A DNA stretch of 64,000 nt from Zygnema cylindricum (GCA_037447655.1 JBBHKE010001392.1:145369-209368); one strand, 5' to 3'; positions 29,783 through 42,270 are shown, counted from the stretch's first letter. The notes: generated by a model not told the origin, from the letters alone. Made by a program: numbers and translations.

Positions 29783-30523
29783 GGGGTGGCGTTCCATCAG
29801 GAAATTTTGTAATCGTACGAACAACATTACAGAATGCTACATTTTGAACGTTGTTCTCTCGCGCAGAGTCTGTAATCCACGTGCTCAGAAATGCGTGGTA
29901 CCACGTAAGATAAGATGGTATATTGAACATCGTCAAATATTTTTGACACCGACCAACTTCAACTCGAAATCGTCATTTGCATACTATATACATGCGGACC
30001 AGGGCATCGTACCACACACATTTTGTACTCTTTGCAAACGCTTGTCAAATGCCAGCTCATTATTTTTAAGGTTTTTGCTTTTCGCGTGACGAATGAGCGC
30101 TTCCACAAATAGTGTGACAAATGGCCAGTAACAAAAATATCGCGACGAAAGCTCGTTACGAGATCACTTTCGTGATTTTCATTGAATTTTTGAATGCATA
30201 TATCATGTGCGAAATTTTTCGACTTCCGTTGGTTTGCCCTCATGACACGTACATTCATTATCCAACGTGTCGCGACCCAACTTTTTCTGTAAATGGTGAT
30301 GTACCTCCTCGAGGTACATCACCATTTACAGAAACTTTCGAAGTAAATACATCGCGAAAAAACATCCAACGGTCATTGTTACCTCCCTGAAATTTGGAGA
30401 ATATTGGCAAGATTCTTTGTAATGTTGTTCGCGTATAAAACCAAAATAGGAAGCACAACGTAGTACGGATAGGTCTAGATTTCTATAAACAACCTCACTT
30501 TTCGTCTGATGGAACGCCACCCT
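29783..30523. mobile_element. Inverted-repeat element with ggggtggcgttccatcag ends (about 740 bp)
   Basis: The left terminus ggggtggcgttccatcag (29783-29800) is matched in inverse by ctgatggaacgccaccct (30506-30523). The ends recall hAT-type termini (AGGGGTGG), but no 8-bp duplication is clear. The interior has only unrecognised short frames, so it is probably non-autonomous. Confidence 0.65.
30286..30334. repeat. Perfect hairpin, 23-bp arms
   Basis: ttctgtaaatggtgatgtac... is followed after a 3-base loop by its exact inverse, inside the inverted-repeat element at 29783-30523. Confidence 0.9.
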
Positions 30524-31404
30524 AACAATTCTTTAAATAATAAATAATATAAATTATAATTTCTCGTTCGCACTGATTAATAATTAACGACAATACGGAG
30601 GGGCAATGTAATGATGCATATCGCACACAATAGAACTTTTCGATAAACTTCGAAAGGTTGTATCAAGAAACTCCGTCATTATATTTAGTATCCGATGTGT
30701 CCGTACAGTTCTGCCGATCCGTTACGTTGCAATACGGCGCGAACCCGATGTCACCAATTATATCGGATGTGCGGAACTCATTTTGGGCCGATGTAGAGGG
30801 AGGGAGGGAGGGAGGGAGGGAGGGAGGTGAGATAGAGAGGGAGGGAGGCAGCAGGTTGCACTCTTCTTTCTTTTCTCTGCCTCCAATTCGCCAATGAGGA
30901 CTTATCTTCTACGATTGGAAAGAGGGAGAGAAGGAGGGAGGGAGGGAAGAGGGAAGGGAGGGAGGGTGGGAGGAAGGGAGGGATGGAGATAAGGATGGGA
31001 AGAGGGAGGGAGGGTGGTTTAGGGGAGAGGGATGGAGGAAAGTATAGGGAGAAAGATGGGTGGTTGCTCCCTCCCTCCCTCTCTCTCCGTCGCATTCGCG
31101 GATATTTTTTGTTACCGTTCGGAGAGAGGAACGGAGGAAGGGAGGAAAAGGGAAAGGAGAGAGGATGGAAGGAGGGAGAGAGAGCAGAAGGGAAGGAGAG
31201 AGGGTGGGAAAGAGGTTTGGGACGGAGGGAGTGAGGGAGGAAGACACGAAGGGAAGGAGATAGCTGGTCGCTTCACAATCCTTCCCACTCTCTCTCTCTC
31301 GCTCCCTCTCTCCTCCCCTCCCCCTCTTTTCCTCTCTCCCTTTTCCCATTCCTAAACCTAAACCTGATTTATCAAAATTTAAACCATACACCAGAGGGGC
31401 GAGG
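30524..31404. other. No gene; GGGA-type purine repeats
   Basis: Unique sequence to about 30795, then GGGAGG/GGGA-rich tracts (30797-31270) and a C+T tract (31285-31345). Frames here are repeat artefacts. Confidence 0.6.
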
Positions 31405-31520
31405 TATTACGATTCATTGAAAGAATCGTACTCACGCAGAATTAGTTTGATTTCGCGAAAAAAAAACTATACTTTCTAGAATTTCATGAAAGTACTCAAA
31501 CGTACGTTTCGATATAGTTC
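31405..31520 (+). repeat. Copia A LTR fragment
   Basis: Its first ~90 bp match the start of the copia A LTR at 41706, including the small palindrome acgattcattgaaagaatcg. Similarity fades after about 31495. Confidence 0.6.
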
Positions 31521-31599
31521 CTATATAATACTTGGTTCCATGTTCTTTCGTTCGTAATTCCGTTAATCGAATTCATAGACGTAACATTGTTTAAGTAAA

Positions 31600-31960
31600 T
31601 ATCAAACCTAATATATGCTAACGGACTTCTACGATAGACTGGTTAGAGCTAACGGCTAAGCCGCGCTCTACCGGTCGGAGGTTCGAGTCCTGCCGCACTC
31701 AACCTTTTGTTGAGAGGGACATAAGTCACTCTTTAGCCCTGCTTGCTTAAGCTATGACAGCCATGGCTCAGCTACCCTCTCTATCCCTCAGTGACTACGG
31801 CAAGTATGGTGGGAAGAGAGAGGAGGCGCAGGCAGGCTGTCCACCTTTTCTATTTTGTACTAAGTTCAGACCTAGAAAATACCATATAAAAATATCAATT
31901 TCAACAAAACTATCCTAAAATTTTTACAAGAAAAATAATGGAAACAGAGGTCAAATCATC
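31600..31960 (-). repeat. Diverged LTR fragment related to copia B
   Basis: It shares order and wording with the copia B LTR: a ggttcgagtcctgcc-like box, then ccatggctcagctaccctctc, tcagtgactacggcaag and cctagaaaatacc. It contains tRNA-like A/B-box words but no cloverleaf. Confidence 0.5.
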
Positions 31961-33959
31961 CAAAATAATTCATTTGCTCTTGAAATTGTGAGCACATAAT
32001 TCACCTAAAACTCACTAAGTAGAAATTCTATAGCTGAGTGTCTAACCTACTGTAAATACATGTGTTTTATGTAGTTGTCTGCTCTTAGTGTGGATTCTGG
32101 CCAATAGGCAACCAAAACGTATGCCTTGCGTTACAAAATCTAAAGCCTAAGGATAAAAACCCTTCCTACGCTACATGTGAATGCGTGAGACCGCCAAGGG
32201 TCCACGATTAAAAATCGACCAATTGTTGTAGCCGCGCGCAGTTGAAATTTAAATCGTCCGTTTGTCTGCATCATTTGTGGCCGTAGATGCGCGTTCGAGT
32301 TCGCGCGTGTCCGGACATATTTTCGGGTTGGCGTTTCTGTTCTCCAATTGTACGTACGGAAACTTAAACTCGTTCGCGGAAATTTCAGCGCCTAACGAAT
32401 AGATGTACATACCCAAATCTTGATCGGGGGTTTCACGGCGCTTGACAATTTCGCGTACGGACTCTAATCTTGATCGCGTGTTTCACGGCGCTTGACAATT
32501 TTGTGTACGGACTTTATCTGTACGACCTGCCACCACCAAATCGAACTTAACTCAAATTAGTGAGGCGCAGGTCTTCTGTTGTCCATAGCCTATTTCATCC
32601 ATGGATTTCTCTCGAAAGCACCACAGACTACCACCAAAATAGTTGTGTTTCAAACAACACATATTACTCCATAATACACAAATCACCTCAAAGTGCACCA
32701 ATATGCAGTATACCATAGACATTGTAAACTCCTAAAGTTACAGCTAATTCCACAGAGGAATATAGAAGATTTAAGCTTCAGAGTTTCCTAAAAACAACTG
32801 ATAACTTCTCAAACTAACCAGGTAGATTTATCACAGAATTCTACAAAAACAGCTGATCAAACTCAAACTTCACACACAAATAGTTTCTAGATCATAAAAT
32901 ACATCCACAAAGTTTCATATCAAAGTAACAACCAAAGTGATCACACTATTAGGTCAAAGTTGAAAAAAAAACAGTCTGCCATGTCTTTTATTAACACAGC
33001 TCTGATGTTCACAATAATCTAAGTCCTACAAGTTATACTCAGAGAGTTCACTACTGTATGTACGGAGGCATACCAACCGTACATTATCTACCACCTACCT
33101 AAATTACTACGAGTATACGCGAATAATTTGATGTATGTCAGAATAAATTAATCTATACTAATAAACTAATTAACAAAAGGACAAACCACTGTTTAACAAA
33201 ATATTAACACCGACATCTCCGCAAAGTCAACTTGCTTAGTCACTTGTGATCTTCTTATGAATCTCGTCCACCAACTTGATTCATATCAACAGCAGTTGTG
33301 TTGTCAGCTTCGTCGCAGCTGCGTTGTCACATACTTGGACATATCCAAAATTAACCGCAGCTTTGTCGCAGCTGCGGTGTCTTATTTAAAGTACACTTGT
33401 CTCAAATAGATGTGCCGTAACGAAGGAGCGTATTTTGACGTTTCGTAAATTTCAAATCTGATCGCTTCGCGATTCGCCGTCCATTTATTACTGCATAGTC
33501 ACGCCACTCAATAACTCCCTTACTTCACTTTAGTTTTATCTATACGTTTGCTCCCCCAATCCATGAACCCATTCAAACCTCAAGATTAATAATATACGCA
33601 GGTAACGTCTCAAGCGGAAAAAATGTCGTGTACGCACGAAACAAAGTTCTCAAAACAACATCTTGAAAGACCAGTTTTATGCGAGTAAGTGCAATTAAAT
33701 GTGATTAAAATGCGATTAAAATGTGATTAAATGGGGCGACGTGATATGGCATGACAATTTTCATGCATGTGAAAAAAGAGATGGTAAACATGCAAAACAA
33801 TCAACTGCAAGAAAAATGATAAAGAAATAAGCGAGAAATTCATGAACATATCAAAAAAAAAGAGAAATAAACCTGTACAAGCACCAAGCAACAAATAAAC
33901 ATATCACAAGAAAAATAAATCTAGGGTGCGAGAGGAAGCCAAGTGGCTCTCTTTAATCA
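31961..33959 (-). repeat. 3' LTR / 3' flank of gypsy element G1 (end not fixed)
   Basis: A purine tract (taggggg on the minus strand) followed by TGATTAAAG at 33959 marks the likely start of the G1 3' LTR. Its far end is not determined and no gene is seen. A 50-bp direct duplication (aatcttgatcg...cttgacaattt) lies at 32416-32515. Confidence 0.4.
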
Positions 33960-33964
33960 CCCCC

Positions 33965-34870
33965 CTACTCTTTAGCCTGCCAAAGAGCTGGCCAATTTAT
34001 TGGTAACTCCCGCCAGCGATGACCAAACCAATGGCCGTCTGGAACCGCTATTAATACTGGAACTATACACTCCATGTGAAATCCCTGGTTGCAATGGTCG
34101 CATAGAAGTATAGATGCTTTTCCGTCGGCCCGGTTGTAGTGTGCATTCTGTAGCCTCAGTGATAGGCTTACGCGTAGGGTCCATGTCCTGGGAGAGATCG
34201 GGTAAATAACATGGAGCAGAATTCTTTTAATGCTCTCGAAAGGTTCGCGTATTTGCTCCTTGAAGTCCCAATATGGCATTCGTGTCAACTTTGATAAAAA
34301 GAGAATATAAGGTGAAACATCTGTGTCCAAGGTATTAAAGGATTAGCGCTGTAAGTAGACGTATTTTCCCACTTGGTAAGGCTTGAGCCTGCTCGTTTCG
34401 CCAATCTATCAGCTTGTGGATGATGTTAGTTTGTTCGACAATGGTCTATGAGTGCGTCATCTAGTAATTGTTGGAATTCTCCGAGGAATTCAATCCCTTG
34501 ATCTATGAGGACTTTAACTGGAGCTTCGTATCTCATAAGAACATAATCCTTAAAAGCAACGGTGGTGAGATTTGCAGTTTTGTGTGGTAAGGCAACTACT
34601 TCCACCCATTTGCTAAATTTTTCAATCATGATCATTTTATATTGTTTTCCTCTCTGAGATATGGGAAAGGGACCTACCAAATCACATGACCAGCGGTAAA
34701 ACAACCCTTTGATGGGTAATGGTTAGACGGTAGTCTATTGGTTCCTAAAAGAGGTGCGTAGACGATCACATATTGCACACTTGTGCAATACCGATGCGAC
34801 ATTAGATTGCATCCTACACCACTAATAGCGTGCCTGCAGCAAGCTTAAGGTGCGATTGATCCCATATTGA
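33965..34870 (-). pseudogene. G1 integrase and C-terminal PHD-like finger
   Basis: The integrase core shows CDLVGPFPISQRGKQY and VLIDQGIEFLGEF, with the first two acidic residues present. Downstream comes ASILLCDHCNQGFHMEC followed by VPDGHWFG, the layout of the second half of a PHD finger. The first Cys pair is shifted out of frame (tgcac... near 34140), and the last Cys position reads Gly. Confidence 0.75.
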
Positions 34871-35989
34871 CCAAGCTCGGTGTGAATTTGTTCAATCAGC
34901 GAAAGGCGTTCAGTTAGGCGAGGCAAGTGTTTGTGACTACCGTCAACTAACAATCACCTAGCCATCCACCTAACCAAGATAATTTTTAGCTCTTTTCTTT
35001 ACTTTTTCCTCCTCCTCGGAGGTAGTGCCCGGTTAGAAAGTTTGTGAGGAGAGGAAGAGAATAAATGCTCCGTCCCGCCATGGATCTAGGGCAGAATAGG
35101 AGTTAGGCAGCGAAGCTAAAAAACGTGTGATATAAAACCCTGCAGACATTGTAGCTAAGTCGTTATCGAAATCCTGCCGGGGTCCATTGTCTGTGGTCCT
35201 TGATAAAGGATTTCGAGAAATGTCGTTTTTATTCAGACTAAGTAATCTTAGACAGTGAATTATTTCCACATCGTATTCTTGTAAAATTAATGCCCATCGC
35301 GCTAATTTTCGTGATATTTTATCATTTGTCATCACCTAATGTAAAGGCTGATGGTCAGTTAGAAGTGTAAACCGATTTCTGTAAAGGTAGTGACGATTGT
35401 GTACAATACCCTAAACTGCAGCCAGACATTCTCTTTCATAACTACTGTAATTTGACTCCGCACGATAATTAAATTTGCTTACGTAAGCGACCATGTATTC
35501 TTCTTCTATTAGTTCTCGCTAAGTTAAGATGGTCGTAATGTCAAGCTTTCCAAAGTCTGTTTGTAGGCAAAAAGGTAATTTGTGATTAGGAGGACGGAGA
35601 ATGGGAGCACTAGAGAGGGCATATTTCAACTTCTTAAAAGCTAAAATCTGATCAGGTCCCCATACGAAAGGAACTTTTTTCTTGAGCAAATCGTTTAATG
35701 GTGAAGCGATAGTGGTGAAAATAGGGACAAACTTGTGATAATAATTAGCTAATCTTAGGAAGGCTCGAAGACTTGTGAGATCAACAAAGGTGGGCAGTTT
35801 GCTGATAGCCTCGTTTTTTGCTTCAAGTGGTGTGATTCTCTTGGAGGAAATGAAATGTCCAAAGTAAGGCACACCCTCGAACCCGAAAGTACATTTAACT
35901 GGATGAAATTTTAATTAGACCTTTTTCAGTTTTGTCAAGAGCCATTTGATATGAGCTACGTGATCTTCAATTGTGGCAGAGGCGATAAT

Positions 35990-36529
35990 CAAATCATCGA
36001 TATACTATCGTGCAAACTTGCAACCACCTCAAACTGAATCTATTACTTTTTTAAAAACTGCGGGGGCGTTCTTAAGTCCAAAAGGCATCACGGACCATTC
36101 CCAACGACCATCACTACCCCAACAAGCGTTTTTATGCCTATCTTTCTCCTCTATTTCAATTTGGTTAAAACCTTGTCCCAAATCAAGAATACTGAAATAT
36201 TTAGCTCCTCCTACACGATCAAATAATTCTTCGGTTAATGGCATTCGATGTCGATCTTGAATAGTTCTACCATTGAGTTCACAGTAATCGCTGCACATTC
36301 GACGATCAATAAAGTTTCTTTCGCCATCTTTTTTTCGAGGCATGAAAGTGGGTGCCGCAAAAGCAAAGTCCGACCAATAAATGAGGCGAACTTCCTCCAA
36401 TTCAGCGAAACCTTGATCCACCAATTCCCTTTCTGTTTCAGATAAGCGATATTTTGGCTTGATAATGGGACGATCGTCTTCGAGATCTAAAAAAGTTTTG
36501 AAAGTTGTATGGCAACTAAGATCATTCAT
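35990..36529 (-). pseudogene. G1 reverse transcriptase fragment
   Basis: Shows the gypsy RT order: DDRPIIKPKYRLSETERELV, then FMPRKKDG, RMCSDYCELN, YFSILDLGQGFNQIEI and VMPFGLKNAPAVFKKVID, followed by the catalytic YIDD at 36005-35994. A TAG directly before YIDD (36008-36006) breaks the frame. Confidence 0.9.
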
Positions 36530-36999
36530 GGAGAAAGCGAAAGCATCAATATTTTAGAGAATCACTCTGTTTAGTAAATCATGTTCAGGTTGAGAGAGAT
36601 TAGCACCAAATTCCAAGTTAGGTGTTTCTGAACCTTTAATCGTCATCGCTTCCATGGCTTGTGCAAAAGCCAACTGTTCATCTACGATAAGTGACTGACC
36701 TAATAAATAACAACCAGTGTTTTGGTGTAAGCTATTTGTCCAATGGTGCCAGCTGCGAGTTTGAAATGCTGCAGTCAAGTGAGAAGGTGTTGAAATATCG
36801 CTAGAGGGAGGAGATTGAGCAGCAGTATATGTTAGAATTAAACATGACATGTGACTAGGGTTCAAGAAATCGTAAATTGTGATATTAGGAGAAGGTTTTT
36901 TAGGGGATAGAAAGAGGAAAAACTGAGAAGGTGTCCCTCTAAGGGTGATAGGGGATCGTGTAGGTATGTGTTTAGAAAATGATGATGCATTCCCCCCCG

Positions 37000-38027
37000 C
37001 TAGCTGGTTGAGACGGACGGGTTTGTGCGTAACGACCTGTTGCAAATCCGAGGCCTAAGACAAATGAGAGGGATTGATGGTCCATGACACGACCTAAAAT
37101 GATGCAGCGTTGTCGTTCTGTGAGACCAAGGGCAACCATAAGGGAGCCATAGTTTTGGGAACGAAATGCATAAGGTGTTCCCATTCTGTGGCCGTAGGCT
37201 CATCTAAGCCGCGCGTATGAATATTTCTGAGCAGGCCGGGCCCATCATCGGAGAAAGCGTAAGAGTGTGGATAAGACACTAGAGTAGGGAGAACTTTGAG
37301 TGGCTGACCAAAGACGTTAATGTTGTAATTCGGTGGGTCATCAGGTTGAATACATGTTTGGACTTTATGGAAAGGCAAAGGTGCGGTCTGGATATTTGTA
37401 AAAGGGGGTATGGCGGAAAGATTTCCTTCTCTAAGGCGACCAATGTCAATCAAGTTGCTCCATTTGGATCAAACCCGATGAGCTAAGGACCCGTGACGAG
37501 CGGCATTAAATTTAAAAGGAGGACCAATTAATGCTTCTATCCGCTTCTAATCAGCTAACACAGTATGTCGAGGATCGTTATAAGCTGCCACGTTTTCCAA
37601 AATATATCCCAATGGTCTATCTAATGATTGCAAAAATTGCATGATACGAAGTAATTCAAAGAAAAATTTAGTACAAGGTTCAACCAAGCTAAGACCTTTG
37701 CATGCTTGTGACATTCCTTAACACTCCCAACCGGCAAAGAGAAAATCAATTATTTCCACATCAACAAAGTGTTGTTTGCCAATCAAATGAATATCTTTAG
37801 ATAGGGCTGTATGTATGTGAGCAAAGGCGGATTTGGGAAAATGATGTGGATATTGTACGTGTAAAAGATTTCAATGATGTGTTTGGGCTTTCCAAGTTAA
37901 AGGGTCAGTGTCGACTGAGTTGTAATGCTTGATAAGTAATCCGTTGCAAAGGCATGAGATTTGAGAGGTACCTTGTTGTTTTACAACCACCGATGCAAGT
38001 GGAGGAGTAGCAGTAATTGAAGAATTA
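37000..38027 (-). pseudogene. C5 cytosine methyltransferase-like domain of G1
   Basis: One minus-strand frame reads a motif I-like GTSQIS...NGLLIKHYNSVDTDP (37972-37900) and a motif IV-like FAGWEC-stop-GMSQACKGL with the candidate catalytic Cys at 37723-37721. It continues with EPCTKFFFELLRI, motif VI GYILENV (Glu-Asn-Val codons at 37598-37590), then GPPFKFNAARHGSLAHRV-stop-SKWSNL, like the motif VIII region of DNMT3/DRM enzymes. After about 37180 the frame shifts and the conserved C-terminal part continues as LGLTERQRCIILGRVMDHQS. Stops at 37718-37720 (TAA), 37547-37549 (TAG) and 37469-37471 (TGA) fall where Gln, Trp and Arg are expected. C5 methyltransferases transfer a methyl group from S-adenosylmethionine to cytosine. 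The copy is inactive as it stands; whether intact family members are active is unknown. Confidence 0.75.
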
Positions 38028-38933
38028 CCCTTGTAAAGGCAAGACTCCCCTGAGTCGATAGCAAAAAAAATCTCCGAATTTGCTCCCCTGAGCAGTAAGT
38101 TATAAAGGGTCAAAGTTGACCTTTTTGTACAGCGGCTCTCTTGGAGAGAAGGTCCAGTCTATCAAATTTTTGTAAGTCCTATCTCTCTCTAAAACTCTAT
38201 CTACAAAAGTACGGCACTAATCATAATAGTATATCGTATATAAAGGTACACATGCCGTGGTACTTTATGTATGGCCATTGTACGACATGGCCAAAAGTCG
38301 ACACATGTCATTTTTGGATTCGTTCTTGGAATCCCTGGAGATGCCGTAATCCAATGTGATTGTGCCACGTGGCGATTGATGTGACGTCAACCGAAAAACC
38401 GCCAAAAACCTATTGCGAGATCTTGGCATGCTTCGTGGTCGTCCGATCAAGCCGGATTACAATCGTGGCCGTCATAAATACTTGCGCAATATTTGTTTCG
38501 CCTTTGAAACAAAATGCGCGGTATCCGATTCTTATGTGCCGTACGCCGTACATTACAAACTGTATCTATATCTAAATATTTCGTTAAATGAAGATAGCTG
38601 ATGTGTAAACATTTAAATAATTATCATACGCTATATCATACATCTCTAGTTTAGACTAGTGTGCTAAGGCTACCAGCTACTAGCTACTTTGACAGACCGT
38701 AGGTACCCGGTTCAAATCTTGGGCCCGTCAAATCTTTTTTGGTAAAATCTACTAACCTAATATCTATCCCCATCAAGATACCATAGGCGGCCATGGCTCT
38801 ATCTCCCTCTCCAACTTCCAATGACTACGACAAGTGTGGGAGATGGAGAGAGGAGTTAGAGGTAGACTGCCTCTCCTTCTTTTTTGCATTTTACAAAACC
38901 TAGAAAATACTAAAATAACCTTTAATTTCTACA
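38028..38933 (-). repeat. B1 3' LTR, truncated
   Basis: Matches 44292-45199 closely throughout; the last ~130 bp of a complete LTR are missing at the G1 junction. Confidence 0.8.
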
Positions 38934-39552
38934 CTCCCATAATTTTCTAGTCACTCTTTATTTTAAGACCACTCTTTTCTCGGCACAAAATTAGTTTAGG
39001 AAAATACCAGGTTTAGTCATCATATTTGCTACCATTTCACTATCTCGTTTAAACTCCAAACTGATTATCTTGTTTTCAACTTTCTCCCTAAGAAAGCTAA
39101 GTCTGATATCCATGTGTGTGGCTTTAAAGTGATGTTTAGGATTGGCAGAAATGGCAATGGCAGCCTGATTATCACAAAACACTTTTTGGACACCACTCTT
39201 AAGATGACCAAGCTCACCAAGCAAAGACTAGACCCACATTAATTCTTTTATAGCAAAGCAACAAGCCATGTACTCAACCTCCATGTTTCAATGAGCAATG
39301 ACCTTTTGCTGCTTGTTGCTCCTGCAGCAAGCCCCATCACCCACATACAATACATATCCAGATGTGCATCTCCTCATAGGAGGATCCCCATAGCTGGCAT
39401 CACTGCAAGTGGTGATGTCAGTATTGTTCCCACCCAATTGTAGCCGTAGATCCCTAGTTCCTATAAGATATCTAAGGACTCTATTAGTTTTCTTCCAATC
39501 TTTCTTATTGGGAGCATTCAGACTCCTTCTTAGTACTCCTACAGCTGCCGCT

Positions 39553-42270
39553 ATTTTTGGACGGGAATTTGCGGCGAGAAGGTGGCCCGGAATTTTCGTG
39601 GGCTATAGTACGAAAGGAAATCTTTATCGTGTATTCGATCAAGTTCGTCGTATTGTGGAAGAATCCCGAAATGTTAATTTTCATGAAGACTTAAAATCGG
39701 TTATTGAGAAATCGGCGGAATTGAAGAAGAATCTTGATTTCTATGAGGTAGACGATGTTACAAATTTCTCGGAAATTGAGGACTCGGATTCGGATGAGGA
39801 GCCTGAATCCATTGATATCATCAAGAAGGGGAAATCAAATGTTGATTCGCGTTCGGAGAAATTAGACATTGACATTGATGTTCAGAGTAATGTGAGCCGT
39901 AATTCCAGAATGTCGACGGAAAGTCAAAGATCTTCGAGCTCAAAATCGAGTTTACCGAATGTGGACGAGGAGGAGAAAATTGTAGAACAAGTTCTGGTCC
40001 TTAGACGGAGTACTAGAGAGAATAGAGGAAAGAAACCAAATCGACTTTCTTATGAAAAAATTGGTGAAGAGAATTCCCATTATTTCGTCTCTGATGCAAA
40101 GGAGACCGAATTCCTTTTATAGCAATTAATGTGCGAGAATTTGGCCGGTGATCCTCAATCATACGCGGAGGCGAGAAACTCGTGTGATTGGGAAACAAAG
40201 TGGAAGCCGGCATGGGAGAAGGAGTATAAGTGAATTGTGGAAAATCGGACATTTGAGGAAGTAAAATTACCGGAAGGAAAGAAAGCGATTGACGCGAAAT
40301 GGGTCTTCAAAACTAAAACTGGTGCATCGGGTGAAGTAGTAAAATATAAGGCGAGACTTGTATGCAAAGGATTTCAGCAAAGAGAGGGGGTAGATTACAC
40401 GGAGACATATGCTCCCGTTGTAAAATTCGACTCTTTAAGAATGATTATGGCGATTGCCGCTGCAAAGAAGAAACACATTCATCAAATGGACGTGGAGACC
40501 GCGTTTTTGAATGGAGAGTTAGAAGAAGAGGTTTACATGAAGATACTTGAAGGTGTGACCTCACGAGAAGGAATGGTATGGCGTCTTCGCAAATCGCTCT
40601 AGGGTTGAAGCAGGCGCCTCGCACTTGGTATCTACGCCTACACAAAGTTCTTTTGGACTTTGGTTTCACACGTACGGTTTCGGATTTTGGAGTGTACGTG
40701 AAAGGACAAGGAATGGATCAAATTATATTTTCGGTTTACGTCGATGATTTTTTGATGACGTCAGATAGTTTAGAACGTATACGCGAATTGAAAGCGTACT
40801 TACGACAACATTTCAAAGTCACGGATCTTGACGAAGTAAAATATATTTTGGGTGAAGTGATTCGTCATGAGAATGGTGATATAAAGTTAAGTCAAGCGCA
40901 ATATTGTAAGGAAGTATTAACACGATTTTCCATGCTCGATGCAAAACCAATTTGGACACCTATTGACGCGAAAAGTCAATTGCGAAAGTTCGAGGAAAAA
41001 GCGACGGTAGATGTACCGTACCGCGAAGCGATTGGAAGTTTAATGTACCTAAGTGTTGGTACGCGGCCCGATATTTCGGCGGCCGTTTCAATTGTAAGTC
41101 GATATTGTCAAGCGCCAAAGAAATCACATTGGGAAGCCGTCAAACGTATATTTCAATACTTTGCGGGAACTATGGATATCGGTCTTGTATTCAAATCTAA
41201 AAGAGAATCGTTGGAATGCGTCGGATATTGCGACGCCGATTGGGGCGGAGATTTCGATTCGGGAAAATCAATGTCTGGATATGCGTTTGTGTTTGGTGGA
41301 GCGGCGATTTCATGGAGTTCACGTTTGCAACCAACCGTGGCACTAAGTTCAACGGAGGCCGAGTATATGGCGGCGTGCCACGCAAGCAAAGCATCTATAT
41401 GGATAAAAGAAATGTTAAGCGAACTTGGATTTTCGATTGGATGCTTACAAATTTTTACGGATAGTATGAGTTCGATGGCACTTGTGAAAAATCCCGTTTT
41501 TCACAAACTCACTTAGCATATACGGATTCAATGGCATTTCGTACGAGATTTGGTAGCGGCAAAAGAAGTAGAATTTTTGTATGTATCGACACTTGAGGAA
41601 GCTGCCGATATGCTTACTAAGGCGGCGACGTTTGATGTGCTTTTAAGAGGAAGACCTAAACTAGGGTTGTTGTGACGTAGACGATTCTTCAATGAAGAGG
41701 GGGGATGTTACGATTCATTGAAAGAATCGTACGCACGCGGAATCAGTTTGATTTCGCGAAAGGAAAACTGTACTTTCTAGAATATACCGAAAATACAGTT
41801 ACGTGTATTTAGAAAAAGTTATAGTTGTTTCGCGAAATATATTTGTTGTTTCGTTTCGCGTCTAGATTGTCGTACGTCTAACATAGTACGATATTACTTC
41901 TAGCTTTGTCTAGTACTTTCGTCTTAGCTTGTCGTTTTGTTATGTTTCAGCCCTTAGTGAGAATTAGAGTGTTCTAGTCTAATCTGCGGACAGGTGGCAT
42001 CTGGAGGCTTCTTGGCGGCGCACGCTCACACGTGTCACGCCATGGCTGGTATTGTATTTAAGGGACACCATGACTGTGTGTTTATCAATCAATGAGGAAT
42101 TGGAGGATTATATAGAGTAATAGAAGAGATAGAAAAAGATTGTAATTTCAGTTTTATATTAATGTGAGAATTTTTTGAAATGTCTCTTCAATGTTGATTT
42201 AATGTTTTATAATCTGAATGCTTCTGCTGTTATAAGTGTTTCTAAGTGAGCTCAGAGTTTATTATCTATC
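39553..42270 (+). mobile_element. Copia A 3' half with 3' LTR
   Basis: Opens inside the integrase C-terminal region (FVGYSTKGNLYRVF), continues through RT (KARLVCKGFQQREGVDYTET, VYVDDFLM at about 40735-40760) and RNase H (CDADWGGDFDSGKSMSGY, LSSTEAEYMA). A polypurine tract (gaagagggggga) precedes the LTR start at 41706. In-frame stops at about 40120, 40231, 40600 and 41514. No 5' half or 5' LTR is next to it. Confidence 0.85.
41706..42265 (+). repeat. Copia A 3' LTR (end approximate)
   Basis: Starts TGTTACGATTCATTGAAAGA, with an inverted repeat acgattc/gaatcgt at its very start. A TATA-like attatatagag lies near 42110. Its right end is judged only from where copia B sequence resumes. Confidence 0.65.

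Larger units (their letters stand above)
33959..38027 (-). mobile_element. Ty3/gypsy element G1 with cytosine methyltransferase-like domain (5' truncated)
   Basis: Order on the minus strand: methyltransferase-like domain (38027-37000), linker, RT (36529-35990, with YIDD at 36005-35994), RNase H region (35872-35033), integrase (34870-34390), then a PHD-finger-like motif (34115-34010). The MT-RT-RH-IN order is that of Ty3/gypsy. Nonsense codons and frameshifts interrupt every part, and the integrase third acidic residue appears as Lys (LAKRAG). The 5' part is cut off at 38027, where a truncated copia B LTR begins. Gag and a clear protease are not present in this piece. Confidence 0.8.

Noticed and set aside
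30778-31391. ORFs of 105-160 codons rich in Ser/Pro/Leu or Gly/Arg/Glu
   Set aside because: They are translations of GGGA-type repeats.
31640-31705. A tRNA gene (B-box-like ggttcgagtcc)
   Set aside because: No acceptor stem or cloverleaf can be drawn, and the surrounding sequence matches a copia B LTR.
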